Shown: one piece after another, positions 42,109 to 49,954 of the stretch
How positions within the stretch are numbered: the first letter of the stretch is position 1
Layout of the letters: each line of letters begins with the position of its first letter
NCBI GenBank assembly: GCA_964344335.1
Contig: CAYFMW010000005.1
Coordinates: forward strand, 1 to 62,018
Reading direction: 5' to 3'
Source: RUG11894 sp964344335
GTDB lineage: Bacteria; Bacillota; Clostridia; Peptostreptococcales; Anaerovoracaceae
Length of the DNA: 62,018 nt
Translations under genes and position numbers: made by a program
Notes under the pieces: model-generated
What the model saw: the letters and a program-made list of their open reading frames with translations, nothing else
What the model was told of the DNA's origin: nothing
The model's database searches: none

Positions 42109-42657
42109 TTCGGGCAGATAATCGATTATAGGGTCGATCCTGCGGTCGAAGATCCAGTAGTCGTTGGAAAAAAGGAGTTTATGAAAGAGCACGAAAGCGT
42201 CGTCAAAGAAAAATGCGGCAGCAATCCCGCCGACAATAACTATTCCAATGCTCAGCCGGACGGCGCGAAGCATGTAGCGGTTGTCATTTTTTACTTGAGT
42301 TAGGCGTCCTCCCAGAGCGCTTGCAGCGCCAAGTGAAATGAATCCCGAAATCAATATAGCTTTGAAAATTTGTTTAACTTCTTCAAAGTGAACTTCGGCT
42401 TCATCCGACATTTCTAGGCCTTGGAATTCCAAGACTTTATCCCGCGGATCCAAGCTGTAGCGTATAAGAGTTCTATAGTTTTCCTGCATCGTGTACTCGC
42501 TGAGGCCCCTCTCGTTGATCCTATCGGAGGCGAAGTGCGGATAGACCCAAGTCTGCGAAACGGCGATGAACAGCGCCAGAGCAAAGATTCCCCAGGCCAG
42601 AAGCAGGGCAGCGAGCCATCCGATGGCGCAGTCTTTAATTTCAGGTCTTTTTTCCAT
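41983..42657 (-). CDS. TIGR01906/DUF1461-type integral membrane protein
   Basis: Begins at the ATG at 42657 with AGAGGAC upstream. The 224 residues contain about four hydrophobic segments: an N-terminal helix, an extracytoplasmic loop with SEYTMQENYRTLIRYSLDPR, then FKAILISGFISLG, LSIGIVIVGGIAAAFFF and IAIFIGGVWLMLLCILRFFL. The loop motif and layout match the DUF1461 family of unknown function. Convergent with the YhhN-like gene, overlapping it by 126 bp. Confidence 0.75.
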   Translation of the reverse strand: MEKRPEIKDCAIGWLAALLLAWGIFALALFIAVSQTWVYPHFASDRINERGLSEYTMQENYRTLIRYSLDPRDKVLEFQGLEMSDEAEVHFEEVKQIFKAILISGFISLGAASALGGRLTQVKNDNRYMLRAVRLSIGIVIVGGIAAAFFFDDAFVLFHKLLFSNDYWIFDRRIDPIIDYLPESFFRRIAIFIGGVWLMLLCILRFFLYPYHHIREKELRGKIE

Positions 42658-42717
42658 AATTTTCGTCCTCTGTTTCGGAATTCTTTCGTTTGTAATTATA
42701 CAGGAGGCGATTATGTT

Positions 42718-42773
42718 GTGGTATAACATTTTCTCAGCTTTATCCAAATTATAGGTAGAAAATGTTGTATCAC
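42718..42773. repeat. 17-bp inverted repeat upstream of ftsK
   Basis: GTGGTATAACATTTTCT (42718-42734) and AGAAAATGTTGTATCAC (42757-42773) pair over all 17 positions, counting two G-U pairs, around a 22-nt AT-rich loop. It lies between divergent genes, just upstream of the ftsK extended -10. May be an operator, a small repeat or a bidirectional hairpin. Confidence 0.7.
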
Positions 42774-42790
42774 CATTGATGTCATGGTTG

Positions 42791-42799
42791 TGATATAAT
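42791..42799 (+). promoter_or_regulatory. Extended -10 promoter for ftsK
   Basis: TGATATAAT is a TG-N-TATAAT extended -10, 42 bp before the ftsK ATG. No consensus -35 at the usual distance. Confidence 0.55.
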
Positions 42800-42840
42800 T
42801 ATTGTGAAATTTTATGCACTCATAGAAAGGATGAAGCCAA

Positions 42841-45408
42841 ATGGCAGAGAGCGGAAGAAATAATCCCAGGCCTAAGAGCAAGGCCGCTGAGGAGAGAGAA
42901 CGCATAAAGGCCAAGGAGAGCGCCGAGGCCGAGAAGCTGCATCGCAGCAAAAGGCTTAAAGACGAAATTTTCGCCGTTGGAATAATCGCCTTCGGCGTTT
43001 TGGTCGTACTCAGCCTTCACACAGAACTGATCGGAGCTTTCGGAACTTTCACCGCCTCGGTCCTCTTCGGCATCTTCGGCAGGGTAGCCTATGTGCTGGC
43101 TTATTTTCTTATTCTCTGGGGAATCTTAATATTCCTTAATAAGACGAGCTATATTTCGACGAGGACGCTTATCTGCGCACTCTTTTTCTTTATCAGCATC
43201 TGCCTGATAAACGCCGCGCTGGTAGGGGGCCTGGAAGAGGACTTCAGCTTTAAACTCATCGCAGAAGCATATAAATCCGGGCGCGAAGCTGCGGGAGTAT
43301 TCGGCGCTGTTACGGGGAATCTGCTGTATAAGCTCACCGGACCTGTCGGTATATGGATAATCGGAATTTGCGGAATATTAATAACATTGATGTTTATCAT
43401 CGACACACCGATTTCCGTATTTTTCGATAATTTAAAGATTAAACGGGCAGCCATACGGAATGCCCGCAAGGCTCAGATGGAGGAAAATGAAAAGATTTTA
43501 GCGGAGGATAAAATCCGCAAGGAATTAGAGAGAAAGGCGGAAGAGGCCGCAAAGCTCGCAGCCGCGGAGGCGGAAAAGCAAAGAGCTATCGAAGCTGCCA
43601 AGGCGGCCGAGGAAAAGCTAAGGCAGTTTGAGCAAATAAACGATGACGGATTACCTCGCTTTAATCCTGACTTTAGACCAGAGAGCTTAGGACCTACGAG
43701 TCAAGATTCCGAATACAGCGGAAACCAGCAGCAGATTCTGGAATATGTTACGGATGATACACTCTTCGGCCAGCCCGAGGAGCCTAAGGAGGGTTACGGG
43801 CTCCACGCTTCGCCTTTCCCGGAGAGCGCTCCGGGCAGCGTTCTCGACGATAACTCGCATAAGAAGGAAGTATCACCGCCAAAAAAATCCCCGGCGGCAG
43901 GTTCTGAAAAAGCCGAAGGAAAGGAACCTGCCTACAGATATCCTCCCATGGAACTTCTTAACAAGCCTTCCGAGACAAAGAGCGGTGGCTCGGCTGCTGT
44001 AATGAGCCGTCAGGCGCAGGTCCTCGAGGAGACCCTCGCAAGCTTCGGCGTGAGCGCTACCGTCGTCGACATGGTTAAGGGTCCGAGCGTAACTCGCTTC
44101 GAGGTTCATCCTGCAGCCGGTGTAAAGGTTTCCAAGATAGTTTCGCTTCAGGACGACCTCGCCCTGAATCTAAAGGCAAAGTCGCTAAGAATTGAAGCTC
44201 CGATACCCGGCAAGGCGGCTGTGGGAATTGAGATTTCAAACGATGTCGCCACTCCGGTTCTTCTCAGAGAGGTTATGGAATCGCGGGAATTCAGATCGGC
44301 GAAGTCCAAGATTTCTGTCGCCCTCGGCAAAAATGTTACCGGAAGCAGCGTGGTTGCAAACCTCAGCGATATGCCTCACCTGCTGATAGCAGGCGCCACG
44401 GGCTCCGGAAAATCGGTATGCATAAATTCCATGATACTGTCGCTGCTCTACAAGGCTTCTCCCGAAGAGGTGAGGCTGATACTCATAGACCCAAAGGTTG
44501 TCGAACTGAGCATTTACAAGGGCATACCTCATCTGCTTATGCCGGTGGTTACCGAACCCGCAAAGGCCTCGGCCGCTTTAGGTTGGGCTGTTTCGGAGAT
44601 GAACGAGCGCTACAATAAGTTCGCGGAAGAAAGCGTGAGGGATCTTCAGAGCTATAACGAAACCGTCCGGGCCAACGGCGAAGAAGAAAAAGTTCTGCCT
44701 AATATTATAATCATCATCGATGAGCTCGCAGACCTTATAATGTCGGCTCAGAATGCGGTGGAAGATTCGATCTGCCGCATAGCTCAGAAGGCCAGAGCGA
44801 CCGGCATGCACCTGATAATTGCTACGCAGAGGCCCTCGGTGGATGTAATAACCGGGGTTATTAAGGCTAATATCCCGAGCAGGATCGCCTTTGCCGTCTC
44901 TTCTCAGGTGGATTCGCGAACCATATTGGATATGGGCGGAGCGGAAAAACTTCTCGGCAAAGGGGATATGCTTTACTATCCTCAAGGAAAGCCCAAGCCC
45001 GAGAGAATTCAGGCTTGCTTTGTTTCGGAAGGGGAGGTTGTAAAGGTTATAGATTTTCTCAGGGAGAATTCTCAGGAGAACGAATACGACCCGGAAGTTA
45101 TAAAGGCGGTCAGCTCCGGGGGTTCTCAGTCTGCGGATGATTACATAGACGAGGAGGATGAGCTTCTGCCCGATGCCATAGAATGCGTTGTCAGGGCGGA
45201 GCAGGCAAGCGTTTCAATGCTTCAGAGGCGCTTTCGAATCGGATACAACAGAGCGGCCAGACTTATGGACAGCATGCAGGAGCGGGGCATAGTGGGGCCG
45301 GCGGACGGTTCACGCCCAAGAAAGGTTATGCTCTCCCCTGAACAGTTTGAGGAACTTCAAAGCCAAAGCCTTGAAGCGACGGAAGATTCGAATTGGGAAA
45401 CTTTTTAA
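42841..45408 (+). CDS. ftsK: DNA translocase FtsK/SpoIIIE
   Basis: Pumps chromosomal DNA through the division septum. The N-terminal domain has four membrane helices (residues ~40-190), followed by a Lys/Glu/Ala-rich linker with coiled-coil character (~200-265), a variable region, then the motor: alpha domain, RecA-like beta domain with Walker A AGATGSGKSV near residue 520 and Walker B IIIIDELADL near 620, and a winged-helix gamma domain (SVSMLQRRFRIGYNRAARLMD) that reads KOPS/SRS sites. Length 855 residues. The rimO start lies within its last codons. Confidence 0.95.
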   Translation: MAESGRNNPRPKSKAAEERERIKAKESAEAEKLHRSKRLKDEIFAVGIIAFGVLVVLSLHTELIGAFGTFTASVLFGIFGRVAYVLAYFLILWGILIFLNKTSYISTRTLICALFFFISICLINAALVGGLEEDFSFKLIAEAYKSGREAAGVFGAVTGNLLYKLTGPVGIWIIGICGILITLMFIIDTPISVFFDNLKIKRAAIRNARKAQMEENEKILAEDKIRKELERKAEEAAKLAAAEAEKQRAIEAAKAAEEKLRQFEQINDDGLPRFNPDFRPESLGPTSQDSEYSGNQQQILEYVTDDTLFGQPEEPKEGYGLHASPFPESAPGSVLDDNSHKKEVSPPKKSPAAGSEKAEGKEPAYRYPPMELLNKPSETKSGGSAAVMSRQAQVLEETLASFGVSATVVDMVKGPSVTRFEVHPAAGVKVSKIVSLQDDLALNLKAKSLRIEAPIPGKAAVGIEISNDVATPVLLREVMESREFRSAKSKISVALGKNVTGSSVVANLSDMPHLLIAGATGSGKSVCINSMILSLLYKASPEEVRLILIDPKVVELSIYKGIPHLLMPVVTEPAKASAALGWAVSEMNERYNKFAEESVRDLQSYNETVRANGEEEKVLPNIIIIIDELADLIMSAQNAVEDSICRIAQKARATGMHLIIATQRPSVDVITGVIKANIPSRIAFAVSSQVDSRTILDMGGAEKLLGKGDMLYYPQGKPKPERIQACFVSEGEVVKVIDFLRENSQENEYDPEVIKAVSSGGSQSADDYIDEEDELLPDAIECVVRAEQASVSMLQRRFRIGYNRAARLMDSMQERGIVGPADGSRPRKVMLSPEQFEELQSQSLEATEDSNWETF

Positions 45409-46715
45409 ATTTTTATATTAGAACTTTAGGATGCGATAAGAACGGCGTGGATTCGGATAATCTTGCGGCTTTGTTGTTGCGGGAAGGTCATCGGATGGTG
45501 CCGGGCCCGCAGGATGCCGACCTGATAATACTTAACAGCTGCGCTTTTATCGAGGATGCGAAGAAGGAGTCGATAGACGCCTTCTTTGAGCTTTCAAATT
45601 TAAGGAAATCGGGAGCCAGGATGGTTCTGGCGGGCTGCCTTGCGCAAAGATATCCGAAGGAACTTTCCTCAGAACTACCTGAGGCTGATTTTATAATCGG
45701 AGTAAACGAATACGAGAATTTCGTAAGCGCCCTCGCTGAAGGGCCCGAAAGGCTGATGGCGAGTGCTTGTAATTCCGAATATATGGAGCTTCCAAGGCAT
45801 TTTGAGAGCGGCGCGAGCGCTTATATAAAGATTGCCGAGGGTTGCAGCAATGTTTGCAGTTATTGCGCGATTCCGTATATCAGAGGCAGCTACAGAAGCA
45901 GAAGGCCGGAAAAGATACTGGAAGAGGCTCGGATGCTTGCAACGCAGGGGGTCAAAGAGCTGATAGTTATCGCTCAGAATACTACATCCTACGGCAGGGA
46001 TTTGGACGGAGGAGCAAATCTGCCCGGATTGCTCGCAGAATTGTGTAAAGTCCCCGGCTTTGAGTGGATAAGGCTGATGTATTGCTACGAGCATGAGATT
46101 AGCGACGAGCTTATAGAGACAATAAAAAGCGAAGAAAAGATATGCAAATATATCGATATACCGCTTCAGCATTGTTCCGCTCGTATACTCCAGGCCATGA
46201 ACCGCAAATCCACTCCGGAATCCATAAGAGCTACCATAAAGAGATTACGTAAACAAATTCCAGGCATTGCCCTTAGAACTACGCTCATAGTCGGTTTTCC
46301 GGGTGAAAGCAGCGAAGACTTTGAGCAACTTTGCGACTTTGTTTCGGAGATGCGCTTTGAGCGCCTGGGAGTTTTCGAATATTCCAGGGAGGAAGGTACT
46401 TTGGCCGCGGAATTGCCGCATCAGATCGGCAGGGAGACAAAGCGACGCCGCAAGGATCGCATCATGAGACTTCAGCAGGCTATTTCTCTGGAAAACAACG
46501 AGAAATACATCGGAAAGACCCTTAAAGTGATGGTCGAAGAAAAATTCGAGGACGGCAGCTACGAGGGCAGGAGCGAGTTCGATGCGCCCGAAATTGACAA
46601 TGGCGTACTCTTTACAAGCAAGGAGGAACTTGAACCCGGCAGCTTTGTGACGGTCAAGATTAACGATGCTTTTGATTATGATTTAACGGGGGAATATTAT
46701 GAACCTTCCAAATAA
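45393..46715 (+). CDS. rimO: Ribosomal protein S12 methylthiotransferase RimO
   Basis: Radical-SAM enzyme adding a methylthio group to Asp of S12. Order: N-terminal UPF0004 domain with RTLGCDKNGVDSD near residue 10 and its cluster cysteines (including NSCAF and AGCLAQRY), the radical-SAM motif CSNVCSYCAIP near 152 and a C-terminal TRAM domain (~375-440). The D/N-V-D-S motif favours RimO over MiaB. The only usable start is TTG 45393, overlapping ftsK by 16 bp. The 3' end overlaps the pgsA-pncC start. Confidence 0.92.
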   Translation: MGNFLNFYIRTLGCDKNGVDSDNLAALLLREGHRMVPGPQDADLIILNSCAFIEDAKKESIDAFFELSNLRKSGARMVLAGCLAQRYPKELSSELPEADFIIGVNEYENFVSALAEGPERLMASACNSEYMELPRHFESGASAYIKIAEGCSNVCSYCAIPYIRGSYRSRRPEKILEEARMLATQGVKELIVIAQNTTSYGRDLDGGANLPGLLAELCKVPGFEWIRLMYCYEHEISDELIETIKSEEKICKYIDIPLQHCSARILQAMNRKSTPESIRATIKRLRKQIPGIALRTTLIVGFPGESSEDFEQLCDFVSEMRFERLGVFEYSREEGTLAAELPHQIGRETKRRRKDRIMRLQQAISLENNEKYIGKTLKVMVEEKFEDGSYEGRSEFDAPEIDNGVLFTSKEELEPGSFVTVKINDAFDYDLTGEYYEPSK

Positions 46716-47766
46716 GCTAACTGTCGCGCGCATAATATGCGTGCCTGTATTCGTAGCCCTGTACATCTCGGATATGTTTATAGCGGCCTGCGCCGTGTTC
46801 TTAGTTGCTGCGTTCACGGATTTTCTGGACGGATATATTGCAAGAAAACAAGGTCTGGTTACGAATTTCGGCAAGATAATGGACCCTTTGGCGGATAAAA
46901 TTCTCGTCTATTCGGCCTTCTGCTTGATGGTCGAAGATGCGACTCTTCCCGCCTGGACACTCATAATTATACTTCTTCGTGAATTTACGGTATCGGGAAT
47001 GAGGACGGTTGCTGCCGCCGAGGGAATAGTTATAGCCGCAGGTGCAAGCGGTAAGGCGAAGACGGTTCTGCAGATGCTTGCCGTACCGCTATTAATTGTC
47101 CGCTCCCTCAATCCCGTTGTAAATACCGCTGCTTATATATTGTTTCATGCGAGTCTTGCGATGACCGTGTACAGCGGGGCGGAATATGTAATCAAAAACA
47201 TAGGAATATTCAGCTTAAATGAGACTTCCGATGCAGGCAGCGGTGCATCGCAGAAGGCCGAGGCTTCAAGAGTTAGACTTGCGGGAGGAAAGAATTCCGC
47301 GGAGATAACTGAGAAGGTGATAGATAGGCTTAAGGAGTATAAAATCAGGCTCGCTGCGGCCGAATCGATGACGGGCGGGTTGTTTGCCAAAGAGATTACC
47401 GATCGTCCCGGAGTTTCGATATTCTTTGACAGAAGCTGCGTAACTTATTCCGATGAGGCGAAGATAAAGGAACTCGGCGTTTCGGAGAGCACGCTTGCGG
47501 AATTCGGTGCCATAAGCGCGCAATGCGCAGGGGAGATGGCTGAAGGTTTGCACGAAAGGACCGGCTGCGAACTATGCATCTCGGTGACCGGCAATGCGGG
47601 TCCGGATCCCGCTGAAGGAAAGAGAGTGGGAGAGTACTATATCGGTATATGGTATGCGGGGGCACTCAAGATACGGAAACATATCCTCTCTTCGGACGAC
47701 AGGGCTCAAATCAGGCTTGACGCTTGCGACAAGATGTTCGAGGCCATCCACGAAGTGTTGTTTTAA
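46699..47766 (+). CDS. pgsA: Fusion of phosphatidylglycerophosphate synthase (PgsA) and CinA/PncC amidohydrolase domain
   Basis: One uninterrupted 355-residue frame. Residues ~1-170 are a membrane CDP-alcohol phosphatidyltransferase with the complete motif D41-x2-D44-G45-x2-A48-R49-x8-G58-x3-D62-x3-D66, which makes phosphatidylglycerophosphate from CDP-diacylglycerol. A polar linker (~174-200) leads to a CinA C-terminal/PncC domain (~202-355): AAAESMTGGLFA, VSIFFDRSCVTYSDEAK, FGAISAQCAGEMA and SVTGNAGPDPAEG. That domain deamidates nicotinamide mononucleotide to NaMN. The usual ESCTGG and GIAGP motifs are slightly altered, so activity is uncertain. Sits before recA, where cinA is often found. 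Confidence 0.9.
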   Translation: MNLPNKLTVARIICVPVFVALYISDMFIAACAVFLVAAFTDFLDGYIARKQGLVTNFGKIMDPLADKILVYSAFCLMVEDATLPAWTLIIILLREFTVSGMRTVAAAEGIVIAAGASGKAKTVLQMLAVPLLIVRSLNPVVNTAAYILFHASLAMTVYSGAEYVIKNIGIFSLNETSDAGSGASQKAEASRVRLAGGKNSAEITEKVIDRLKEYKIRLAAAESMTGGLFAKEITDRPGVSIFFDRSCVTYSDEAKIKELGVSESTLAEFGAISAQCAGEMAEGLHERTGCELCISVTGNAGPDPAEGKRVGEYYIGIWYAGALKIRKHILSSDDRAQIRLDACDKMFEAIHEVLF

Positions 47767-47771
47767 TAATA

Positions 47772-47800
47772 TTGACAAATATGTAAAATAATGGTATTAT
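47772..47800 (+). promoter_or_regulatory. Upstream recA promoter
   Basis: TTGACA (47772-47777), 17-bp spacer, TATTAT (47795-47800), near-consensus. Confidence 0.65.
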
Positions 47801-47815
47801 GCAATAAAATTGTGC

Positions 47816-47845
47816 TTGACCTAAGACAGCGCATTGGGGTAGAAT
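47816..47845 (+). promoter_or_regulatory. Proximal, SOS-controlled recA promoter
   Basis: TTGACC (47816-47821), 18-bp spacer, TAGAAT (47840-47845), with the LexA box covering the predicted transcript start. Confidence 0.65.
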
Positions 47846-47850
47846 AAACG

Positions 47851-47864
47851 AGAACAAATGTTCT
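47851..47864 (+). promoter_or_regulatory. LexA box upstream of recA
   Basis: AGAACAAATGTTCT, a GAAC-N4-GTTC operator of the Gram-positive LexA type, centred at about +6 of the proximal promoter. It also lies downstream of the upstream promoter, so LexA could block both. Confidence 0.85.
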
Positions 47865-47907
47865 TGTTTCTGTAACTGATATGGCTTTTTGGCCGGAAAG
47901 AGGAAAA

Positions 47908-48963
47908 ATGGCAAACAAGGTTAATAAAGACGAAAGAGATAAGGCCCTGGAAGCCGCAATCGCACAGATAGACAGACGCTTCGGAAAGGGATCGATAATG
48001 TCTCTGGGAGACGAGGGCGCAAGGCTCAATATCGAAGCTATCCCGACCGGGTCGGTAAGTCTGGATATCGCCATAGGTATAGGCGGCGTGCCCAAGGGTA
48101 GAGTAGTGGAAATTTACGGGCCCGAGGCTTCAGGTAAGACCACTCTTGCTCTGCACATTATTGCTGAGGCTCAAAAACAGGGCGGCAAGGCTGCCTTCAT
48201 AGACGCGGAGCATGCATTGGATCCTATATATGCCCGCGGTATAGGAGTGGATATAGACGAACTCCTGGTTTCTCAGCCGGACACCGGAGAAGACGCACTC
48301 GAAATCTGCGAGATGCTTGTCAGATCGGGTGCGATTTCCATAGTCGTAATAGACTCGGTCGCTGCGCTGGTCCCGAAGGCGGAGATACAGGGAGATATGG
48401 GCGATTCGCATGTCGGCCTTCAGGCGCGGTTAATGTCCCAGGCTCTCAGAAAGCTTACGGGTGTCATAAATAAAACCAAGACTACGGTTGTGTTCATTAA
48501 CCAGCTGCGAGAGAAGGTCGGAATAATGTTCGGCAACCCCGAGGTTACGACAGGAGGCCGGGCGCTCAAGTTTTACAGCACCGTCAGGCTCGATGTGCGG
48601 CGCATAGAATCCATAAAAAAAGGGGACGAAATCCTCGGAAACAGGACCAGAGTCAAGGTTGTCAAAAACAAGGTCGCTCCGCCGTTTAAGCTAACCGAAT
48701 TCGATATTATGTACGGCAAGGGTATATCCAGGTCGGGAGATATTCTGGACTGCGCCGTCAGCGCGGACCTTCTCGAAAAAAGCGGCTCCTGGTACAGTTA
48801 CAACGGAGAGCGAATCGGCCAAGGCAGAGAGAATGTTAAGAGCTACCTCGAAGAGCATCCCGAGATTATGGATAAACTCGAAGAACGGATTAAGGAAATC
48901 TTCGTTGTCAAGAACGATGATGGCCTTGAAGTGGACGAAGACGGGGTAATAATCGAAAATTGA
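47908..48963 (+). CDS. recA: Recombinase RecA
   Basis: Strand-exchange protein and LexA coprotease. ATG 47908 follows GAAAGAGG; an in-frame ATG at 47881 is less likely. Walker A GPEASGKTTLALH near residue 66, then FIDAEHALDP, Walker B VVIDSVAALVPKAEI near 140, loop 1 GDMGDSHVGLQARLMSQALRK and loop 2 NQLREKVGIMFGNPEVTTGG. Length 351 residues with an acidic C-terminus (EVDEDGVIIEN). Confidence 0.98.
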   Translation: MANKVNKDERDKALEAAIAQIDRRFGKGSIMSLGDEGARLNIEAIPTGSVSLDIAIGIGGVPKGRVVEIYGPEASGKTTLALHIIAEAQKQGGKAAFIDAEHALDPIYARGIGVDIDELLVSQPDTGEDALEICEMLVRSGAISIVVIDSVAALVPKAEIQGDMGDSHVGLQARLMSQALRKLTGVINKTKTTVVFINQLREKVGIMFGNPEVTTGGRALKFYSTVRLDVRRIESIKKGDEILGNRTRVKVVKNKVAPPFKLTEFDIMYGKGISRSGDILDCAVSADLLEKSGSWYSYNGERIGQGRENVKSYLEEHPEIMDKLEERIKEIFVVKNDDGLEVDEDGVIIEN

Positions 48964-48974
48964 GGAATCAATGC

Positions 48975-49003
48975 TTGACAGCGTTTTACCTCTCTGTTAT
49001 ACT
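48975..49003 (+). promoter_or_regulatory. rplU promoter
   Basis: TTGACA (48975-48980), 17-bp spacer, TATACT (48998-49003) preceded by TGT. Nearly consensus, fitting a ribosomal-protein operon. Confidence 0.75.
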
Positions 49004-49011
49004 ATGCGCGT

Positions 49012-49082
49012 TGCCGCTCCGAGTGGGTAATTTTTGAGTGCGAGAAGCCACCCGCAAAGGCGAGACCGGTTAGAGGAGGTAA
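49012..49082 (+). promoter_or_regulatory. Possible L21 ribosomal-protein leader
   Basis: The leader has CCGCTCCGAGTGGGT, a T-rich loop, then AGCCACCCGC and AAGGCGAG before the GAGGAGG ribosome site. The pairing potential and position resemble the L21 leader that precedes rplU in Bacillota. The assignment is from memory of the family and not from a covariance search. Confidence 0.5.
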
Positions 49083-49089
49083 TTTATAA

Positions 49090-49620
49090 GTGTATGCAAT
49101 TGTAGAGACCGGAGGAAAACAGTACAGAGTTTCCGAAGGCGAGATAATCCGTGTCGAGAGACTTAAAGCGGACGCCGGCGAAAGCGTAATGCTGGATAAG
49201 GTTCTGATTATCGGCAGCGAGGCCGAGACTCTGGTGGGTTCACCCTATCTGGACGGAGCCTTCGTAGAGGCTGAAGTCCTCGAGAACGGAAAAGGAAAGA
49301 AAGTAATAATTTTTAAGTATAAGGCGAAGAAGCGCTATCGTAAGAAGCAGGGCCACAGGCAGCCTTATACGGAACTTGAGATTAAGAAGATCGCCAAGAG
49401 CGGCGGAAAGAGCGAGAAGAAGGCCGAAAAGCCCGCAGCTTCCGCCAAAGCGAAGGCTGAATCCGAAAAGCCGCAGGCAGCTCCCGTGACGGAAGTCGAT
49501 TTAAATGTCATGACAAAGGCGGAGCTTGCGGAATTTGCGGAGACCAAAGGGATTGAGGTTTCGATGCGTCTTAAAAAGGACGAGATGATCGCAGCGATTG
49601 AAGAAGCTCTCAACGAGTAA
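49090..49620 (+). CDS. rplU: 50S ribosomal protein L21 with long C-terminal extension
   Basis: The first ~105 residues are ordinary L21 (YAIVETGGKQYRVSEGE, then KYKAKKRYRKKQGHRQPYTEL). A Lys/Ala/Glu-rich linker (~105-136) and a helical tail (~140-176, MTKAELAEFAETKGIEV...DEMIAAIEEAL) follow, giving 176 residues against the usual ~103. The tail resembles SAP/Rho-N-type helical modules and matches the NusA tail. Starts at GTG, with GAGGAGG 10 bases upstream. rpmA follows after 23 bp with no prp gene between. Confidence 0.95.
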   Translation: MYAIVETGGKQYRVSEGEIIRVERLKADAGESVMLDKVLIIGSEAETLVGSPYLDGAFVEAEVLENGKGKKVIIFKYKAKKRYRKKQGHRQPYTELEIKKIAKSGGKSEKKAEKPAASAKAKAESEKPQAAPVTEVDLNVMTKAELAEFAETKGIEVSMRLKKDEMIAAIEEALNE

Positions 49621-49643
49621 ATCAGGGATCGGAGGTATCTAAG

Positions 49644-49904
49644 ATGGCAAGTAAAAAAGGTGTAGGCAGCTCTAAGAACGGCCGCGATTCCGCATCTAAA
49701 CGACTCGGAGTCAAGAGAGGTGACGGTCAGTTCGTCAGTGCCGGAACGATACTCGTACGGCAGAGAGGCACAAAGATTCACCCCGGCAATAATGTCGGCA
49801 AAGGCGGAGACGACACTTTGTTCGCCACGCAGTCGGGAGTCGTAAGATTTGAAAGGAAGGATAAGACGCGTAAAAAGGTGAGCGTCTATCCGGAACACGC
49901 ATAA
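49644..49904 (+). CDS. rpmA: 50S ribosomal protein L27, form without N-terminal leader
   Basis: The N-terminus of L27 reaches the peptidyl-transferase centre. The 86-residue protein begins M-ASKKGVGSSKNGRDS. In most Bacillota a ~9-residue leader ending in Phe precedes ASKKG and is cut by the Prp protease. Here the coding sequence starts directly at the mature sequence, needing only Met removal. ATG after GGAGGTATCTAAG. Followed by a strong terminator. Confidence 0.97.
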   Translation: MASKKGVGSSKNGRDSASKRLGVKRGDGQFVSAGTILVRQRGTKIHPGNNVGKGGDDTLFATQSGVVRFERKDKTRKKVSVYPEHA

Positions 49905-49911
49905 ACATCCG

Positions 49912-49945
49912 GGCCTCTATGGAGAACATAGAGGCCTGATTTTTA
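49912..49945 (+). terminator. Intrinsic terminator after rpmA
   Basis: GGCCTCTATG (49912-49921), short loop, CATAGAGGCC (49927-49936), then TGATTTTTATTT. Ends the rplU-rpmA unit ahead of obgE. Confidence 0.9.
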
Positions 49946-49954
49946 TTTGAGAAA

